Source of the DNA: Gilvimarinus japonicus
GTDB taxonomy: Bacteria; Pseudomonadota; Gammaproteobacteria; Pseudomonadales; Cellvibrionaceae
Direction: 5' to 3'
Assembly: GCF_042847215.1 (NCBI RefSeq)
Contig: NZ_AP031500.1
Span: forward strand, 4,030,001 to 4,094,000
Length of the DNA stretch: 64,000 nucleotides
Shown here piece by piece: positions 61,743-64,000 of the stretch; within the stretch, counting starts at the first letter, position 1, and every line of letters begins with the position of its first letter. Under the pieces are notes generated by a model. The model saw only the letters and a program-made list of their open reading frames with translations, had not been told where the DNA came from and did no database searches. The position numbers were made by a program, and so were the translations under genes.

Positions 61743-62210
61743 ATGACAATGCACCACCCTAAAGGCTTTACCCTTATTGAGTTAATCGCCGTCATCCTTT
61801 TATTGGGCGTTCTCGCGGCTGTTGCCGTGCCCCGGTTTATCGATTTAAAAAAGGCCTCGCTACAGGCGACCATGGAGTCTATGACCGGCGCAATGAAAAG
61901 CGCGGCAACCATGATTTATGCAAAATCCGAAGTAGAGGGTGTGGCCGATCTTGCCAGCAGCAGTGTGGATATTGACGGCACCAGTGTTGCCACTGTGTAC
62001 GGTTACCCCTCGGGCACAGCAGCGGGTATTGATAAGATGATGAACGCCGGTGGCTGGCAAAAACGCCCCAGCATATACAGTGGGGCCTGGGTGTATTGGC
62101 ACGGTGTGATTCAAGAGGATGCCGGTGACGCGCAATGCTATTTACGCTACCGCCAACCCACCGGCCCCAACCTGGCACCGGTGGTCGATGTGCAAACGTC
62201 GGGCTGTTAA
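61743..62210 (+). CDS. MSHA-like type IV pilin
   Basis: A 155-aa prepilin: leader MTMHHPKG then FTLIELIAVILLLGVLAAVAVP, with Glu at +5 and the hydrophobic N-helix. The globular part and the late disulfide cysteines (Cys at about residues 135 and 155, the last residue) resemble MSHA-type pilins. It is an orphan without assembly genes in the window; it may be a minor or surface pilin used for attachment to chitin, as MSHA is in vibrios. It lies between the chitinase and the esterase, with its stop four bases from overlapping the convergent esterase stop. Confidence 0.82.
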   Translation: MTMHHPKGFTLIELIAVILLLGVLAAVAVPRFIDLKKASLQATMESMTGAMKSAATMIYAKSEVEGVADLASSSVDIDGTSVATVYGYPSGTAAGIDKMMNAGGWQKRPSIYSGAWVYWHGVIQEDAGDAQCYLRYRQPTGPNLAPVVDVQTSGC

Positions 62211-64000
62211 TCGGCGGCTTTTTCTTCCACCGGTAAACTCAGCGAAAACGGCATCAGCGGCAAGCCGCTGCGATTTTTTACATTGGCTTTATCCGGAAAG
62301 TCGGCCCAGCCGTAACGCACTCGCGTCGGGGCTTTTACTTTATCGCTCCAGACCAAAATGTGATCACCCTGTAATTCCGCTTTGGCCCAAACAAACTCCC
62401 CATCGCCGCCGGCAATGGCAAAACCGCTGGGCTTGCCTTTACTGACCAAGCCACGGCTGGCGTGGGCAACGCTGATCAGAATTTTATCCTCCTCAATACT
62501 CATGCGATAAGCGGCGGGGCTATCAGCGGCGAGTTTCGCTTCAGCGTAAACAAGCTTGCGCGCGGCCAGAGCCAAACGATCGGCAACGCCTTTTTTGTTA
62601 AGCGGGTGAATGTCGTTCCACTCACCGAGCCCCAAGTTTACAGTCAACGCGGTATTGGGCTCGCTGAGTACATGAGCTTGCGAATCACGCATGACCGCCC
62701 AATCGCTGGGCTGATTGGCATCGTCGGTAAGCGCACCAAAGCCCGGTAACTGCGCCACAATAAACGGCAGCCGTGGCTGCTTAAAGTGCGCGCGCCAATC
62801 GCGCACTAAAGCCGGCAGCAACTGGGCGTACTCGGCCGCCGCGCCGACGTTAGACTCACCCTGATACCAAATCACACCTTTAAAAGGCACATTAAACAAG
62901 GGCGACAGCATCGCGTTGTACATGCCCACCGGCTGTAAAAAATCCCAAAAAGTGGTGGGCGGTGTGGACGTGTGGTTAACGCCAATTCGATACCGCCATT
63001 CGCCGGCTAAGTCGATAGACTTACTCGCCAGCTCTAACGCGTAGGGTTTATCAGGCACAAAACCACCGTCGTTATTATTGGTAATCAAGCGCACGGTAAT
63101 CTCGTTAGCGCCGGCCTTTAACACCCCTGTGGGCACAGGATAAATACGCGGCGGATACTGATAGGTGATATTGCCCACTTGCTGACCATTCACATAGGCG
63201 GTATCGGCATCGACGATTCGTCCCAGGCGCAACGTGGCCGCTTGGCCGGCGGCAGACTCGGGCACCATCACGGTTTTTTTCAACCAGACCACACCGTTGA
63301 TCTCACCCAAACCGCGCTCGGACCAAAAGCCCGGCAATTTAATCGCTTGCCACTGGCTGTCAGCATCGGCCGCAAGCCAATTATCCGCTAAGCCTTGGTC
63401 GTGTTTGTTGATGTAGCTGTACCACTGATCGCTCGCTTTGCGATCGGCGGCTTTTTGCGCGTCCACATAGCCGGGTTTTGCATTTTGCTCGGCCTGCGCT
63501 AAGTAATGCGGAAACGCTTTTAACGCCTCGGGGCTCATCCACGACTGCGCCGTAGAGCCGCCATAAGCGGCGGTGACAATACCCACCGGCACGTCTTCGG
63601 CTTGCTCGATGGCCTTGGCAAAAAAGTAACCCACCGCCGAAAAATCCGGCAGGGTATCGGGCGCGGCAGCCACCCAACTACCCTCGGGCACGTCAGTTTG
63701 CGGGGCTTGGTAATCGACAACCTTAGGCACCTTAAACTGGCGAATGCGGGTATTGGCCGACTTAGCAATCTCGGCAGCGTACTTCTCGGCCACCCGCGCC
63801 ATGGGCAGCTCCATGTTGGATTGCCCGGAAGCCAGCCAAACATCGCCAAAGTAAACGTCTGCTAGTTCAATACGGTTATCACCCGCTAGCGTCACGGTAT
63901 GGGGCCCACCAGCACCGAAGGTGTTGCTGGAGCTAATACGCCACTGGCCGTCAGCGTCCGCCTGGCCGCTGGCCACTTGCTCGCCATCAACGCTCAGGGC
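62207..64000 (-). CDS. Sialate O-acetylesterase (SGNH family), partial at the right edge
   Basis: The C-terminal 597 residues; the frame continues beyond the right edge, where the N-terminus lies. The SGNH motifs are visible: block I ASGQSNME with the nucleophile Ser, block III GVIWYQGESN, and the late DIHPLNKKGVADR with the Asp-His pair. A galactose-binding-like beta domain is inserted between (about 200-300 of the visible part), as in this esterase family. It removes acetyl groups from sialic acids or acetylated polysaccharides. In a chitin- and plant-polymer-degrader it may deacetylate hemicellulose. Confidence 0.9.
   Translation of the reverse strand, partial: ALSVDGEQVASGQADADGQWRISSSNTFGAGGPHTVTLAGDNRIELADVYFGDVWLASGQSNMELPMARVAEKYAAEIAKSANTRIRQFKVPKVVDYQAPQTDVPEGSWVAAAPDTLPDFSAVGYFFAKAIEQAEDVPVGIVTAAYGGSTAQSWMSPEALKAFPHYLAQAEQNAKPGYVDAQKAADRKASDQWYSYINKHDQGLADNWLAADADSQWQAIKLPGFWSERGLGEINGVVWLKKTVMVPESAAGQAATLRLGRIVDADTAYVNGQQVGNITYQYPPRIYPVPTGVLKAGANEITVRLITNNNDGGFVPDKPYALELASKSIDLAGEWRYRIGVNHTSTPPTTFWDFLQPVGMYNAMLSPLFNVPFKGVIWYQGESNVGAAAEYAQLLPALVRDWRAHFKQPRLPFIVAQLPGFGALTDDANQPSDWAVMRDSQAHVLSEPNTALTVNLGLGEWNDIHPLNKKGVADRLALAARKLVYAEAKLAADSPAAYRMSIEEDKILISVAHASRGLVSKGKPSGFAIAGGDGEFVWAKAELQGDHILVWSDKVKAPTRVRYGWADFPDKANVKNRSGLPLMPFSLSLPVEEKAAD

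Overview
The window looks like a chromosomal segment of a marine, polysaccharide-degrading gammaproteobacterium, most likely of the Cellvibrionaceae (the Cellvibrio / Saccharophagus / Teredinibacter / Gilvimarinus / Simiduia group). This is inferred from several features together: a full type II secretion (gsp) operon, a chitin-active AA10 LPMO with a polyserine linker, a GH18 chitinase with two carbohydrate-binding modules, a TakP-type TRAP transporter, and an algQ-FKBP-algP neighbourhood as in Pseudomonas. I see no tRNA, rRNA, CRISPR array, insertion sequence or phage module.

Layout. 1-182: C-terminal end of an outer-membrane beta-barrel gene. 217-13148 (minus strand): type II secretion operon gspCDEFGHIJKLMN, interrupted between gspM and gspN by an exported sialidase-fold gene. 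13601-16391: a secreted polysaccharide-lyase-like protein, a FemAB/GNAT-like acyltransferase and a CPBP membrane protease. 16532-19661: YebC-family protein, Cu/Zn superoxide dismutase, NNP-type nitrate transporter. 19964-25978 (minus): OmpA/DUF4398 lipoprotein pair and a MacA-MacB-outer-membrane-factor efflux operon. 26161-27414: LPMO. 27617-30507: a frameshifted small ORF, guanine deaminase, a receiver-domain protein, YaaA and a DUF4265 protein. 30605-35951: M48 lipoprotein, TRAP permeases, YciA thioesterase, cytochrome b561 and YceI. 36238-38141: flgP-flgT. 38228-41621: an AT-richer stretch of orphan genes (exported Tdi1-like protein, an FAD monooxygenase with DnaJ-like cysteine motifs, an exported repetitive beta-rich protein). 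41929-45389: TRAP solute receptor and UvrD, separated by a G-quadruplex-prone heptanucleotide array. 45524-48743: DinB-like protein, a hypothetical protein, GshA and a FliL homologue. 48954-55013: algQ, a WD40-like lipoprotein, an FKBP lipoprotein, algP, a TIGR02444 protein and the ABC-F ATPase YheS. 55077-59678: a large exported repeat protein, a chemoreceptor and a small membrane protein. 59959-64000: GH18 chitinase, an MSHA-like pilin and a sialate O-acetylesterase cut by the right edge.

How the genes fit together. The gsp system is the probable exporter of the LPMO, the chitinase and the other signal-peptide enzymes. Cell-envelope upkeep (M48, FKBP, OmpA-like, MacAB) and oxidative-stress genes (SodC, YaaA, GshA, YceI/b561) make up much of the rest. 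Three separate motility-related units (flgPT, fliL-like, chemoreceptor) each carry an upstream match to the sigma-28 (FliA) promoter at the correct spacing, which suggests one motility regulon dispersed over the region. I found no clear multi-gene novel system. The most unusual items are the sialidase-fold gene inside the gsp operon, the DnaJ-motif monooxygenase, the exported Tdi1-like protein, the triplicated GPW-module protein and the G4 array behind uvrD.
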